Shown piece after piece: positions 26,188 to 33,892 of a stretch of 42,871 nucleotides of DNA (its first letter is position 1; every line of letters starts with the position of its first letter). The DNA comes from Hyphomonas atlantica corrig. Its GTDB lineage: Bacteria > Pseudomonadota > Alphaproteobacteria > Caulobacterales > Hyphomonadaceae. Under the pieces are notes generated by a model that was given only the letters and a program-made list of their open reading frames with translations, was not told where the DNA came from and did no database searches. The stretch is taken from assembly GCF_000682715.1 (NCBI RefSeq), contig NZ_AWFH01000014.1:1-42871 (forward strand). The letters are read 5' to 3'. A program made the position numbers and the translations under genes.

Positions 26188-27858
26188 CTAAAGCCCGCTT
26201 TCCATTCCTGCAATGTGCCGCGGTAGCTCAGTGGTAGAGCGCATCATTGGTAATGATGAGGCCGGGAGTTCAATTCTCCCTCGCGGCACCATTGCATCAC
26301 TCCCCGCAACAGCGGGTTCCATTTGGGCCATTTTCTCTCCTAACTCATTGAAAATATTGAATGGTAACGACAAGGGTGAGGGTTTAAAGCCTTCTCCTTT
26401 GCGGTAGCGCAAATGCTCCGAAAACGTCAGTTTCAGCACCAATCTGCGCAGGTCCAGCCGCCCCGATTCCCATAGTAAATACGGGGCTTTCAGGAACTTC
26501 AGGGAGAGTTCAAAAACTCTCTCCATAGGTATCAACGGTTTTACGCCTATTCTGGCGTGTTCCAGCGCGATGATCTTCCGGCGCTCTTCGGCATCAATCC
26601 GCCGCTCCAGAGCCGAGATAACACGCGCGTTCGAGCTTTCGACAATGCGGTCCACAAGCGCCTGAATTTCCGCCTCAGCCGCGTCCGCCTCTTTCTGATA
26701 GGCAAGGACGCGCTCATGCGCCTGCCTGTTCTCACGGTCCCAAAGATCTTTGAACATCGCCTCAGCGAGCCTCAGAAGCCACTGAGTGGGTTGCAGCTCT
26801 TTTAGGAGGTCCGTGAACTCAGCTTCCATCTTATCGCGTGAGATCGTCTTGCTGCGCTGATCACAACCTTTCTGCGCACACCAGAAATAGGCATAGGTCT
26901 TGGTCTTGCCCTTGCAGTGTCCCGCCGTCATGGGCTTGCCACATGAGGCGCAGCTTACCGCCCCGCGCAGGATAAATTTCTCGGTCGTATCAACGCGCGA
27001 GGGCGCATAGACACCGCGCTCAAGAATTTCCAAAATCTTCTGGTGCGTTGTGGGCGAGACAAGCCCTTCATGCTTGCCTGGACGCAACGACACGCCCCAG
27101 ACTTTGGCATAGACCATCCCCGCATAGACGGGGTTGCTGAGAAGTCGGACGATGGCCTGCGGGCGCACACGCCCTTTGGGAGACTGCGCAGCGAACTCGG
27201 GCTGAGATTGAAGGAAGCGCTGAACTTCGACCTGCGAACCAAGGCGGCCTGATGCAAACCCATCCAGAGCGCTTTTCACAATCGGGCCAAGTACAGGATC
27301 AGGAACAAGCACTTTCCCGCCAGATTGGGCCTTTTGATAGATGTAGCCCTTAGGCGCGTGAAACACCCAATAGCCTTGCTCTACACGGGCTTTCATTTTC
27401 TGGAGAACCTGACGGCGGTTCTGCTCGCGCTCCAACTCCCCTTGAGCCGCAAGCACGGTCTCAACGAATTTGGATTCCGGCGTGTCTTCGAAATTGAAGT
27501 TCGGGCATTCGCGGATAGCTCCGCGCATTTCCATCTCACGTTTGAGCTTGAGATAGAATTCCGTATCGCGGCTGTAGCGTTTCAGATCATCAAAGATGAC
27601 CACGAAATTATCGAACGGATTATCATCGAGAAACTTGAGAAGCGCCACCATGCCGGGGCGTTTCATAAAATCACCATAGCCGCTGATATCGTCAGGAAAG
27701 ACAGCAACGACCTCATAGCCTTTACTGGCGGCATGCTCGCGGCAAAGATGCTCTTGTGAATCCAGACCGCTTCCTTCCGTACTCTGAGACTTGCTCGAAA
27801 CACGGCAGTAAATGACAGCCTTTTGTGGTTTGGTTGAATGGTAGTGCGCTCTGGTCAT
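26188..27858 (-). CDS. Large serine recombinase of the right element
   Basis: This 556-residue protein has a resolvase-type catalytic domain (YCRVSSKSQS with nucleophile Ser21, DDLKRYSRD, LEREQNRRQVLQKMKARVEQGYW). A recombinase domain follows (AIVRLLSNPVYAGMVYAKVWG). A zinc ribbon comes next (CASCGKPMTAGHCKGK...FWCAQKGCDQ), then a coiled-coil-like segment (about 375-420). It should integrate and excise the element. Oddly, the last 34 or so residues (from VPRGRIELPASSLPM) are encoded antisense to tRNA-Thr and beyond. Its native C-terminus therefore depends on which DNA the element is joined to. Its start overlaps the upstream partner ORF (ATGA). Confidence 0.92.
   Translation of the reverse strand: MTRAHYHSTKPQKAVIYCRVSSKSQSTEGSGLDSQEHLCREHAASKGYEVVAVFPDDISGYGDFMKRPGMVALLKFLDDNPFDNFVVIFDDLKRYSRDTEFYLKLKREMEMRGAIRECPNFNFEDTPESKFVETVLAAQGELEREQNRRQVLQKMKARVEQGYWVFHAPKGYIYQKAQSGGKVLVPDPVLGPIVKSALDGFASGRLGSQVEVQRFLQSQPEFAAQSPKGRVRPQAIVRLLSNPVYAGMVYAKVWGVSLRPGKHEGLVSPTTHQKILEILERGVYAPSRVDTTEKFILRGAVSCASCGKPMTAGHCKGKTKTYAYFWCAQKGCDQRSKTISRDKMEAEFTDLLKELQPTQWLLRLAEAMFKDLWDRENRQAHERVLAYQKEADAAEAEIQALVDRIVESSNARVISALERRIDAEERRKIIALEHARIGVKPLIPMERVFELSLKFLKAPYLLWESGRLDLRRLVLKLTFSEHLRYRKGEGFKPSPLSLPFNIFNELGEKMAQMEPAVAGSDAMVPRGRIELPASSLPMMRSTTELPRHIAGMESGL
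26217..26291 (+). tRNA. tRNA-Thr(GGT)
   Basis: A 75-nt cloverleaf with encoded CCA. The acceptor stem GCCGCGG pairs with TCGCGGC, the anticodon arm CATCA-TTGGTAA-TGATG carries GGT, and the T-loop is TTCAATT. Its 3' end marks the junction with the right-hand element, whose recombinase gene runs antisense across the whole tRNA. Confidence 0.96.
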
Positions 27859-28253
27859 GCCTCGACTCCTTCCTGAGCCGCTTCATCCAAATGAGCAGCG
27901 ACATCATCAAATTCAGTTATGAGGTGCTTATGCTCAGAGCCTAGCAGAATTGACCGCGACTTTGGGGGCGCCGTGTCCTCAAAATCGACTTTTCCACAGG
28001 CTTGCTGAATAGGATGAACACCAAATCCGAGCATGACGAACTCGCTCATGATGTTCCAGATTGCTTGAAGAAGTTCCAGCTTCTGGGCCTCGCTCAAATC
28101 GGCGTCAGCCAAGAAGTCTGCATACTTGTCGTAGTCAAATTCAACGCGTTTCGTATCGCTTTGAATTGTCTTATCCGCGCCTACCGCTGCGCGTGTCTTA
28201 CCCTCTTTGTGCGGAGGTGGGTGAATAGTCTCCTTTGCGTGGTCCTTTGCCAT
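27855..28253 (-). CDS. Conserved partner ORF of the serine recombinase
   Basis: A 132-residue protein whose stop overlaps the recombinase start by 4 nt, implying coupled translation. The N-terminal 40 residues are polar. The middle KRVEFDYDKYADFLADADLSEAQKLELLQAIWNIMSEFVMLGFGVHPIQQACGK looks like a conserved helical domain. The tail is acidic. ORFs of this kind appear to accompany large serine recombinases in alphaproteobacterial elements (recalled pattern, not checked). A role as accessory or directionality factor is possible but unproven. Confidence 0.8.
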   Translation of the reverse strand: MAKDHAKETIHPPPHKEGKTRAAVGADKTIQSDTKRVEFDYDKYADFLADADLSEAQKLELLQAIWNIMSEFVMLGFGVHPIQQACGKVDFEDTAPPKSRSILLGSEHKHLITEFDDVAAHLDEAAQEGVEA

Positions 28254-28353
28254 CGTTTTTGTTGTCCTTGTCGTCTAGGGTGATTTCATTCGTTTCGTCC
28301 TTTCCTCTTCTTGCGTTGCACTGTGACGGGATCGCCAAGGGCAAAAAGAACAT

Positions 28354-28375
28354 AAAGTGAACATACGCTCACTTT
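28354..28375 (-). promoter_or_regulatory. Inverted repeat upstream of the recombinase operon
   Basis: The 7-bp arms AAAGTGA and TCACTTT are separated by 8 bp, in the 165-bp gap between the 144-residue gene and the partner ORF. On the minus strand a T-rich run (TATGTTCTTTTTG) follows. It could be a terminator for the upstream operon or an operator for the recombinase operon. Confidence 0.45.
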
Positions 28376-28408
28376 TGAATTTTGGCAAGAAGAATCTAAG
28401 TGGCTTTA

Positions 28409-28428
28409 GGCCCGCTTCTCAGCGGGCC
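28409..28428 (-). terminator. Strong hairpin at the end of the 144-residue gene
   Basis: A perfect 8-bp stem, GGCCCGCT with AGCGGGCC, closes a 4-nt loop and contains the stop codon of the gene ending at 28419. There is no good T-run, so it may protect the mRNA end rather than terminate alone. Confidence 0.45.
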
Positions 28429-28853
28429 GCCCTATCTCGCGGTTTAGCACGGCGTGCGCCGCGTGAGGGCTTGCGCTCCTCCTTGAAACGCTCGCGCGCA
28501 ATGTCCTGGCGGGAGCTTTCCTCATCATGCCAGTCTTCGGCAAAATCCCGTTGTTCATCTCTCGTTTCTGACTTTTGTTTTTCTTGAGAATGCGCACGCC
28601 TGCGCATCAGCACTTCCCGATGGGTTTCACGGGCAAGCTCGCTGACTTGAAGAAGGTCTTTCGAGTTAAGCGTTGCAGTCTCACGGGGATTGCCATCCTC
28701 ATCGCGATAGAGCTTGGTGATACGGGTATTAAAAAGCGGGCCGTACTCTCCCTCGCTTCTCCATGTCGCGCTGCGCAACGCGCCATCACGCAAAACAAAA
28801 TTGGGGGCACTCTCACTGTTCTGAGGGGTGTTTGCTTTGTCTTCTTTCATCAT
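28419..28853 (-). CDS. Conserved mobile-element protein of unknown function
   Basis: A 144-residue protein. The first half (NFVLRDGALRSATWRSEGEYGPLFNTRITKLYRDEDGNPRET, then LNSKDLLQVSELARETHREVL) reads as a compact beta-rich domain like those seen in small plasmid proteins. The second half is highly charged and Arg-rich (KEERKPSRGARRAKPRDRAAR), suggesting nucleic-acid contact. It lies 23 bp downstream of a 77-residue ORF and belongs to the coupling-protein operon. No firm family name. Confidence 0.72.
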   Translation of the reverse strand: MMKEDKANTPQNSESAPNFVLRDGALRSATWRSEGEYGPLFNTRITKLYRDEDGNPRETATLNSKDLLQVSELARETHREVLMRRRAHSQEKQKSETRDEQRDFAEDWHDEESSRQDIARERFKEERKPSRGARRAKPRDRAAR

Positions 28854-28876
28854 GTCTCCTGATTGAGTGGGTGGGG

Positions 28877-29110
28877 TTAAAACGGGTCGTGAGAAACAGC
28901 CTGCCTGTGATCGCGGTGGCTCTTCTCCGATTGCTGCGCCAAACGAGTGCGGATGAAAGCAATCCTTCGCTCCCGCATGCGCTGCATGTCATAGTCGGTT
29001 TGGTATTGGAGGCTTCCGCCTGGTGTAAGCGTTGGAATCGCATCCGGCACGGCGCGATGCCTCTCAAGCCGATCCGCTTCAGCAGATGTGACCATTTTCG
29101 GGTGGCTCAA
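28877..29110 (-). CDS. Hypothetical protein following the coupling-protein gene
   Basis: A 77-residue, charged and largely helical protein (VTSAEADRLERHRAVPDAIP, then MQRMRERRIAFIRTRLAQQSEKSHRD). It begins 23 bp after the coupling-protein stop on the same strand and is followed closely by the 144-residue gene, so it is probably co-transcribed. No family recognised. Confidence 0.6.
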   Translation of the reverse strand: MSHPKMVTSAEADRLERHRAVPDAIPTLTPGGSLQYQTDYDMQRMRERRIAFIRTRLAQQSEKSHRDHRQAVSHDPF

Positions 29111-29133
29111 TTCTATGGCTCCTTGAATGAGGA

Positions 29134-30738
29134 TTAGTCTTCAATGCGGGACCAGAGGCCGTTTGCGTATTGCGGATAGTGAGCAAAACGCTCCGGCACG
29201 GGTTCTGTGACGACACGCCGCCAAGCATGGCCCCAGCGGGTCTTAACACGCACGCGGGTCTGCGGAGGGTGATACGGATTGGGGTGATAGCGCCCCGCCA
29301 TGAAACGCTGCTCGTAATAGGGCTTACGGTTACAAAGCAGTGGCTTGGGAAGATCATCCGTGAAGATATATTGCTGGTCTTTAGGCGTGTTCAGCACTTC
29401 ATCGGCGGTACGGAGCAAGCGGTGCTGTTTACTCTTTTGCTGCGCTTCCCGCGCATGATGCGCCATACTCATGCCTGCGGCAAAGGGGTCGCCGCCGTTT
29501 ATCAATGACTGCATCGCCTGATGCTTGGCATGGCGCGCGCGTTGTTGCATCAGCTCATCATCATATTCGAGCGTTTGCGAACCAAGCATGCGTGACACGG
29601 CCTGCGCGGTATCGATATCACGAACAGCGAAGTAGCTTTGGATTTGCGCGCTTGAAGTGATGATGTTTTTTGCGCCGCCACCCAAACGATCCATCTGAAA
29701 GACGGATTGAAGCACCGCCCACGGACGGATGCCAATCCCTGCGCCGTAAGTGAACAGCTTCTCCACCAGAGGAAAGCCGCCTAGCTGCGCGCACTCATCC
29801 AAAATCCATGTCTGGCGCGGGGCTTGCGGCATGCGTGCCTTATAGATCATCCCCGCCACGAACAAGGCTTTGATCACGGGCGCCCACGGCTCGATAAATT
29901 CGGCAGGTGGCATGATATAGAGCTGCACCGCTTGCTCGCTGCACAGTTGCTCCATCGAAAAATCAAAAGGCGGAGAAACAGCGTCCATAAGGACGGGATC
30001 AGATAGCGGCGATAGTGCCTTGAAGAGTTCCCCCACAATCCCCTGATAGCCTGTGCTTGCGCCATCCACGCGCGCATTGGCAATCTCTTCTTCGATACGC
30101 TCGGAGATCGCAAAGCCTGACTGGCTCATCTCGAACGCAAAATCGAGCCATTTCTCGCCGCCCCCTGGAATGAGATTCACGGCATCATAGAGGTGCTTGA
30201 AGGTCAAAACGCCATGCAATCGAACCAGTGTCAGGATAATACCTTCGAGAAATTCGCGCGCCCGCCCTTCAAAATAGTCGGCATTCGAACGCACAGAAGG
30301 CGGGATAAGATTATGCGCCAATACTTTGACATCTGAGATCAGGCTAGGGCTTCCAATACGCACAAAATCGACAGGGTTGATCCGATGCTGCGGCAAGCCG
30401 TGCAAGCCCGCAGGGTTCCAATAGATGCAGTGTTTTTGGTCCACAGTCTGATTTTGACTAATCGCGGCCAGCTCGCCCTTCATATCCAGCACAAGCATCG
30501 AAGGCGAGTGGATGCCCGCACACAGATTATAGGAAAGCAAATCACGTAATTTTCCGCCCCGCGCGCCTGCAATCAGAAGCAGCCCACCAGCGCCACTATA
30601 CCAAATTGGCGCATTGCCCAAGAATCCGATCAGAAGCGAGTGCGGATGTTGCTTGAGCATACCGGCACGGCGGAGATCCTGCTCAATGCTAAAAGCGGCT
30701 GAGCCGAAACGTTCGGCTTGGTTGTCTCGTAATTTCAT
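29134..30738 (-). CDS. VirD4/TraG-like type IV coupling protein with altered P-loop
   Basis: The ATG at 30738 (MKLRDNQAERFGSAAF) follows GGAGACACCACA; the 534-residue reading is preferred over an extension through the terminator upstream. Coupling proteins hand the relaxase-DNA complex to the mating channel. Family features are SMLVLDMKGELAAI, NPVDFVR, the Walker B TWILDECAQLG, and a sensor-like LQSVFQMDRLGG. The Walker A region reads GARGGKLRD, lacking the usual Ser/Thr after the Lys. N-terminal membrane helices are not evident; two small membrane proteins are encoded just upstream. Confidence 0.85.
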   Translation of the reverse strand: MKLRDNQAERFGSAAFSIEQDLRRAGMLKQHPHSLLIGFLGNAPIWYSGAGGLLLIAGARGGKLRDLLSYNLCAGIHSPSMLVLDMKGELAAISQNQTVDQKHCIYWNPAGLHGLPQHRINPVDFVRIGSPSLISDVKVLAHNLIPPSVRSNADYFEGRAREFLEGIILTLVRLHGVLTFKHLYDAVNLIPGGGEKWLDFAFEMSQSGFAISERIEEEIANARVDGASTGYQGIVGELFKALSPLSDPVLMDAVSPPFDFSMEQLCSEQAVQLYIMPPAEFIEPWAPVIKALFVAGMIYKARMPQAPRQTWILDECAQLGGFPLVEKLFTYGAGIGIRPWAVLQSVFQMDRLGGGAKNIITSSAQIQSYFAVRDIDTAQAVSRMLGSQTLEYDDELMQQRARHAKHQAMQSLINGGDPFAAGMSMAHHAREAQQKSKQHRLLRTADEVLNTPKDQQYIFTDDLPKPLLCNRKPYYEQRFMAGRYHPNPYHPPQTRVRVKTRWGHAWRRVVTEPVPERFAHYPQYANGLWSRIED

Positions 30739-30750
30739 TGTGGTGTCTCC

Positions 30751-30780
30751 AAAAGAAAAGGGCCGCCAAAATGGCGGCCC
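30751..30780 (-). terminator. Terminator/attenuator hairpin directly before the coupling-protein gene
   Basis: A perfect 9-bp stem, GGGCCGCCA with TGGCGGCCC, and a 3-nt loop are followed on the minus strand by TTTTCTTTT. It ends only 12 nt before the coupling-protein ATG, so the ribosome site follows the T-run. It should stop most transcripts coming from the small membrane-protein genes. Confidence 0.85.
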
Positions 30781-30800
30781 TGATGAGTTGAATTGCCCGC

Positions 30801-30917
30801 TTACGCAGCGGCGAGAATGATCAGAAAGACCACAATGCCGACGGCCCACATCCAACCGTTGTCATTTTTCTTTTTCTTGAACAGGTGGATTGATCGGTCG
30901 TGTTCGTATTTAGCCAT
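30801..30917 (-). CDS. 38-residue single-span membrane protein
   Basis: ATG at 30917 has the strong site AAAGGAGG 7 nt upstream. The product begins MAKYEHDRSIHLFKKKKN, is positively charged, then has one hydrophobic helix (WMWAVGIVVFLIILAAA) to the C-terminus. It would sit in the inner membrane with its N-terminus inside. It lies between a 98-residue membrane protein and the coupling protein and may supply the membrane anchor that the latter lacks. Confidence 0.72.
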   Translation of the reverse strand: MAKYEHDRSIHLFKKKKNDNGWMWAVGIVVFLIILAAA

Positions 30918-30935
30918 GATTTACCTCCTTTCTTT

Positions 30936-31232
30936 TCAGAACATGCGGCTGGCGAGCGCGAGACCGCCCATTACCAACGCGGTTGAAATTGATGCGCGGG
31001 AGACGAAGAAAACGAGTGCAGCGCAAACCACGCCCCAAGCGAAAGCCGTTACGTCTTGATATCCGTGGCCGTAATTGTTGGACGTAAAATCCTGCACAAT
31101 TTCCACGGTTCTCCCGTACAACGGCGGCGCACCAATAAATGTCGCAACCGCCGCAAGCGTATTGGCCAACCCAACAACCGATCCCATAAAGATCGACTGC
31201 CCAGCGGCCTTGTGTTTCTCATTTGTGAGCAT
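30936..31232 (-). CDS. Small membrane protein (98 residues)
   Basis: The protein has hydrophobic segments at about residues 14-36 (IFMGSVVGLANTLAAVATFIG), 63-79 (FAWGVVCAALVFFVSRA) and 82-96, separated by a polar loop. AAAGGGA precedes the start. It is encoded 18 bp upstream of the 38-residue membrane protein and on the same strand as the coupling protein. No family is recognised; a role in DNA transfer is suggested only by context. Confidence 0.68.
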   Translation of the reverse strand: MLTNEKHKAAGQSIFMGSVVGLANTLAAVATFIGAPPLYGRTVEIVQDFTSNNYGHGYQDVTAFAWGVVCAALVFFVSRASISTALVMGGLALASRMF

Positions 31233-31311
31233 GGCAGTCCCTTTCGATTGCCGAGCAACTTGGCTCGACGAAAGAGGTATCAGCCGCTAACCCGCGGTCA
31301 GGGCGATAAAC

Positions 31312-31334
31312 AAAAAAAGAGCGCCGAAGCGCTC
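31312..31334 (-). terminator. Rho-independent terminator with UUCG loop
   Basis: On the minus strand GAGCGC-TTCG-GCGCTC is followed by seven Ts. It lies 35 bp after the stop of the 141-residue gene and upstream of the membrane-protein genes. Confidence 0.9.
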
Positions 31335-31368
31335 CAATTTGAGGACATTGAATAAGATCGTCTTCGCA

Positions 31369-31794
31369 CTAATTGTCATTGGCCGCGCGGACGCCCCACA
31401 TCATCGCCTCTTCGGGATGATAGGCTCGCATAATGGTAGCAAGGGTGCGAACCCGTTCCTTGCTTTCTCTGCGCAATCGGGGCCTCACGCCGAGCGGTAC
31501 TGGTCGGATGTAGTCACGAAACCATTCACGGATATTGGGATGCTCGAAGACTTCCATATCCAGAAAAACTTCATCGCCAGCCTGGTCAGATATCCATCCT
31601 CTGTAGTCCCGATACAACCCACACAGATGTTCATGCCATTGGCTAAAGCAAAGGCGGTGCTTGAATGTGTAGACGAGCAGGAAGGCTTTTAAGTCAGCCT
31701 GAAAGAATGGACGCCGTAATTCATCATCTCTGAAAATCGGTGAAATTAGACGCTTGCAGTATTGCCTCGAAATACATCCAACACACATGCTCAA
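31369..31794 (-). CDS. Hypothetical protein (141 residues)
   Basis: No family recognised. It contains a Cys-rich start (MCVGCISRQYC), an aromatic-rich middle (FKHRLCFSQWHEHLCGLYRDYRGWISDQAGDEVFLDMEVFEHPNIREWFRDYI) and a basic helix near the end (RLRRESKERVRTLATIM). The first residues may not be native, since no good ribosome site is visible at 31794. It ends at a strong terminator, so it is an independent unit in the element. Confidence 0.55.
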   Translation of the reverse strand: MSMCVGCISRQYCKRLISPIFRDDELRRPFFQADLKAFLLVYTFKHRLCFSQWHEHLCGLYRDYRGWISDQAGDEVFLDMEVFEHPNIREWFRDYIRPVPLGVRPRLRRESKERVRTLATIMRAYHPEEAMMWGVRAANDN

Positions 31795-31884
31795 ATTAGA
31801 CTCCCACGCTGAGTTTCTTGTTGATCCATAAAATCAAACTCACATGGAGGGCTAAGAAAAAACCATAGGAAGTTTCTTGTCTTT

Positions 31885-32202
31885 TTAAGGAGATGGCATT
31901 GGCTCGCCAGGACGCTCCCAAGATTCAAGAATTTTCGGCCACCAGTCCAAGCGCCCTGTCATGTCGCAGATATCCAACAGAGAATTACTGTTGGCATCAA
32001 CGACATCAAAGTCATGTCCATCTTGAAGCAAAAGCCATTCGAAAAGCTCTCTATTGCCGCTTCTGATGGATTCTTGCAAAAGACTACCTTGAAAATACGG
32101 ATCTGCTTTCCTCAAATCATCAGGCAATATTATACTTTTTTGAAATTTCTCATTTTCTCGATTTGATATCATAAGAAATAACTGGCAAAATCTAACGTCC
32201 AT
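31885..32202 (-). CDS. Hypothetical protein with an ankyrin-like segment
   Basis: A 105-residue protein. The central SLLQESIRSGNRELFEWLLLQDGHDFDVVDANSNSLLDIC resembles a pair of ankyrin-type helices with a loop (the pattern of small residue, Gly-Asn, then LxxWLL, then D-ANSNSLL). It is short and no full repeat array is present. The start is uncertain: a good ribosome site is not visible for either ATG (32202 or 32172). It lies in AT-rich DNA next to the 371-residue gene. Confidence 0.5.
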   Translation of the reverse strand: MDVRFCQLFLMISNRENEKFQKSIILPDDLRKADPYFQGSLLQESIRSGNRELFEWLLLQDGHDFDVVDANSNSLLDICDMTGRLDWWPKILESWERPGEPMPSP

Positions 32203-32248
32203 GCCTCAGTATAACATACCGATCTTTATACGGACTAGTTTATTCTGC

Positions 32249-33364
32249 CTAGGGAATAAAAATATCCGATTCTGGAAACTGCTGTAATACTCGACTTCTT
32301 GCGCTGAAGTCTCTCCGAATTTCGGCTTCGACACGCCGAATCAGAACAGATAATTTTCTATGAGTAAGCATCCCATCGAGTTTCGTGTTTCTATTTTCGA
32401 GTGGCAGCTTTTGTGAATTCGAAACAAGTAGTGGGAAGGTGTTATTAATTGCGGTTCCCATGTCAATTTCGGCAGAATGCACGCATACTTTGGCCTCGAC
32501 GGGGCCAACATGAATAAATTTCATGGGCATGAATTCATTGCATGCAGCATCTGATAATTTTTCAATATACTGTAAGCGCGATTCAAAATCCCTCGGACTC
32601 ATAAATATCGGAGTTCTTGATATATGGTAATGTGAAGGGGCAACCATCCTAACTTGCTTTATCGCAAAGTAGGGTTCTTGGCTTACCTGATCATCAAGAT
32701 CAAAAGGCCCCATGGAAACGTCAATATATATAATGAAGCTATTGAGTTCATGATCCGCCAAATTCAACACAATGTGGTTTCTTGTGACGGTCGCAAAACC
32801 AGTTAAGTAGAATTTTTGAGTGGCGTCCCAATTTTCATCATAGACAAGAATCCCCCTACATAAAATTACGTTCCAGTCTTCTAAATGAATTAGTTGAATT
32901 GCAGATGCGTTCGAACGAATTCCGGAATCGAACAAGAGCCATCCGGATGCAAGTTTCAGCAATTTTTTGCTAGCATGGCTTGTCTGAAAACGTCTGGACT
33001 CAGATTTAGCTTGAAAGACGAGTGAGCTATCTAAAACGTACGCCTGCTGTGGAATTGAGAATGATGTTCTAAGAAAATCCAGAATCGCCTTCGATATCCT
33101 TCTCTGTGGACGCCTTTTGCCAGCAAGGAAGGTTTTGATTGTTGCTTCCGCAATGTTTGGTGCGCTGGAGGTTTTTGAGTTTGCGCGATATGTATACTTC
33201 GAGGCCTTGGATACCAGATGTGCAAGTTCGGAGTCCGTGAGTTTTCCGTAGCGTTTCAAGCCGGCCAAATCCGCAGCTAACAGTTTGTTGCTCAGATCGT
33301 AGAGGTCGCTGTTCAGCGTTGCCAAAGACTCTTTGGAAAGCGTGGCCCTGTTTTCTATGTTCAT
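32249..33364 (-). CDS. Hypothetical 371-residue protein with possible N-terminal HTH
   Basis: No family recognised. The first 100 residues are helical and include IAEATIKTFLAGKRRPQRRISKAILDFL, which resembles the recognition part of a Cro/XRE-like fold. The remainder looks like a mixed alpha/beta domain (FYLTGFATVTRNHIVLNLADHELNSFIIYIDVS, FIHVGPVEAKVCVHSAEIDMG). Base composition is clearly more AT-rich than the housekeeping region, which points to separate acquisition. It is monocistronic by spacing. It could be a ligand-responsive regulator or a defence gene; neither is shown. Confidence 0.65.
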   Translation of the reverse strand: MNIENRATLSKESLATLNSDLYDLSNKLLAADLAGLKRYGKLTDSELAHLVSKASKYTYRANSKTSSAPNIAEATIKTFLAGKRRPQRRISKAILDFLRTSFSIPQQAYVLDSSLVFQAKSESRRFQTSHASKKLLKLASGWLLFDSGIRSNASAIQLIHLEDWNVILCRGILVYDENWDATQKFYLTGFATVTRNHIVLNLADHELNSFIIYIDVSMGPFDLDDQVSQEPYFAIKQVRMVAPSHYHISRTPIFMSPRDFESRLQYIEKLSDAACNEFMPMKFIHVGPVEAKVCVHSAEIDMGTAINNTFPLLVSNSQKLPLENRNTKLDGMLTHRKLSVLIRRVEAEIRRDFSARSRVLQQFPESDIFIP

Positions 33365-33530
33365 CCATCAACCTCCAATGACCGGAATCGGAGACTATCA
33401 GGCCGCCCCACAAAAAAAGAACCTGAATTATCGGTTTTTTTTGAGTGTTGGCGATTAAAAGCTGAAATTGTGGGCGCAAGCAATCATTCGTATTTCGCTT
33501 TGAAACATTTGAGCGCCCCTATGTGGCTTC

Positions 33531-33833
33531 TCAGTAATCTGGACAATTCGCGCACGGCTCGACGTGAAAACGTTCCTTCTTTAGATGCATCCTATAATGC
33601 ACAGGGCTGTCTTCATTCGGCTCTTTCGTAGCGATGTAGAGCTTTGGTGTTTCCTTGAGTAAAACCGCAACGAATCCACAGGGTCCATGACTACGACGCT
33701 GCCGTACTCTCTTTCCCTGCCATCCATCATACCACGGTTTATAAGCCTCGCCAGCAACAAGCGTATACGTCTCAATATGCTGGACCGTGTATCCCGATGT
33801 CTCGCTACGAGATTGGTTCTTTTTGTCACTCAT
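33531..33833 (-). CDS. Hypothetical protein (100 residues)
   Basis: ATG at 33833 with GAGGTC upstream. The protein has TVQHIETYTLVAGEAYKPWYDGWQGKRVRQRRSHGPCGFVAVLLKETPKLYIATKEPNEDSPVHYRMHLKKERFHVEPCANCPDY, with a C-terminal CxxC. It is probably a small beta-rich protein; the terminal cysteines might bind a metal. No family recognised. It lies between the 371-residue gene and the resolvase. Confidence 0.5.
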   Translation of the reverse strand: MSDKKNQSRSETSGYTVQHIETYTLVAGEAYKPWYDGWQGKRVRQRRSHGPCGFVAVLLKETPKLYIATKEPNEDSPVHYRMHLKKERFHVEPCANCPDY

Positions 33834-33892
33834 CTTGACCTCTAATTTGTCGATAGCGCGTGTCTAACATATCGGAATATCATGGAAGGGGT

